34,119 nt of DNA, from positions 1-34,119 of the forward strand of contig JAJPIT010000120.1 of assembly GCA_021324615.1 (NCBI GenBank). Direction: 5' to 3'. The position numbers and the translations under genes were made by a program. Below the pieces are notes generated by a model, which saw only the letters and a list, made by a program, of their open reading frames with translations, was not told the origin of the DNA and searched no databases. The stretch comes from Terriglobia bacterium (lineage in GTDB: Bacteria; Acidobacteriota; Terriglobia; Bryobacterales; Bryobacteraceae). Shown here one piece after another: positions 33,925-34,119 of the stretch (within the stretch, counting starts at the first letter, position 1; each line of letters opens with the position of its first letter).

Positions 33925-34119
33925 CTACTTTCCGCCCGGGAAGAAGCGGCCTGCCGGGATATCGGGGATAAACTTAACTTCCTTCATCCCGGAGGCGACG
34001 GCCAGGGCGTCCAAAATATCCTTTTCGGCCTGCTCTTCCTTGGTGAGCGGGCGGTCATAGATGCTGGCGCTTGAGGCGACCACGCACTGATCGGACCGGC
34101 AGTTGTGCGAATTCGCCGA
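33925..34119 (-). CDS. C-terminal part of a gene cut by the window edge
   Basis: The minus strand is open from the window edge to a TAG at 33925, giving the last 64 residues of a protein. It begins SANSHNCRSDQCVV, continues 'ASSASIYDRPLTKEEQAEKDILDALAVASGMKEVKF' and ends 'IPDIPAGRFFPGGK'. The mix of a helical, charged stretch and a Pro/Gly/Phe-rich tail looks like a real protein end. The family is not recognised. Between this stop and the haem-protein start (33785-33924) there is a GC-rich hairpin at 33879-33902 without a T-run. Confidence 0.6.
   Translation of the reverse strand, partial: SANSHNCRSDQCVVASSASIYDRPLTKEEQAEKDILDALAVASGMKEVKFIPDIPAGRFFPGGK

Overview
GC-rich window that most resembles an Acidobacteriota chromosome, probably of the Solibacterales/Bryobacterales type. 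This is an inference from gene content, not from a marker gene. The pointers are: secreted proteins with an N-terminal 'PDGHPDLQG/NGIW' signature beside a DUF6152 protein and an unusual mono-haem protein; a UPF0182 membrane protein; a MerR-type regulator beside rlmB; an Ala/Lys/Pro histone-like protein; and many small exported proteins of unknown function. No rRNA, tRNA, CRISPR array, insertion sequence, integrase or phage gene was seen. Coding density is high, and no gene-free stretch exceeds about 200 bases. The many long ORFs opposite real genes are GC-rich antisense shadows.

Layout. 1-5.6 kb: an exported S1/P1-type nuclease, an NTF2-like lipoprotein and an orphan larB on the minus strand, then divergent aceE (homodimeric pyruvate dehydrogenase E1) and a convergent YjbQ-family gene. 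5.7-9.1 kb: a LysM lytic transglycosylase lipoprotein, a histone-H1-like tail protein with its own promoter and terminator, a 73-aa unknown protein, and a divergent HipA-like kinase-fold protein. 9.1-16.4 kb: a large UPF0182 membrane protein, small exported proteins, an unannotated 38-aa membrane peptide, an exported one-Cys MsrA, an exported metallo-beta-lactamase-fold hydrolase, and a membrane protein overlapping an alpha/beta hydrolase. 16.4-20.0 kb: two tandem Spy/CpxP-like periplasmic proteins, two unknown minus-strand genes (a possible new family pair), and an exported protein with a C-terminal Ig-like region.

20-24.3 kb: rlmB, a divergent MerR-like regulator, then flbD-motA-motB-gap. 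A match to the sigma-28 (FliA) promoter consensus lies directly before flbD, so the stator genes are probably late flagellar genes. 24.3-29.5 kb: a MatB-like acyl-CoA synthetase behind an exported M1 aminopeptidase, then speA (arginine decarboxylase). 29.6-34.1 kb: a minus-strand group of a mono-haem c-type protein, two paralogous exported proteins, a DUF6152 protein and a small exported protein, plus the 3' end of another gene cut by the window edge.

The most distinctive signals are two identical 14-bp perfect palindromes, each abutting a consensus TTGACA box upstream of one of the two paralogues at 30-32.5 kb. This looks like a small local regulon run by a TetR-type regulator located elsewhere. 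Next are the sigma-28 promoter, the unknown two-gene pair at 17.5-19.0 kb and the HipA-like gene with no HipB.
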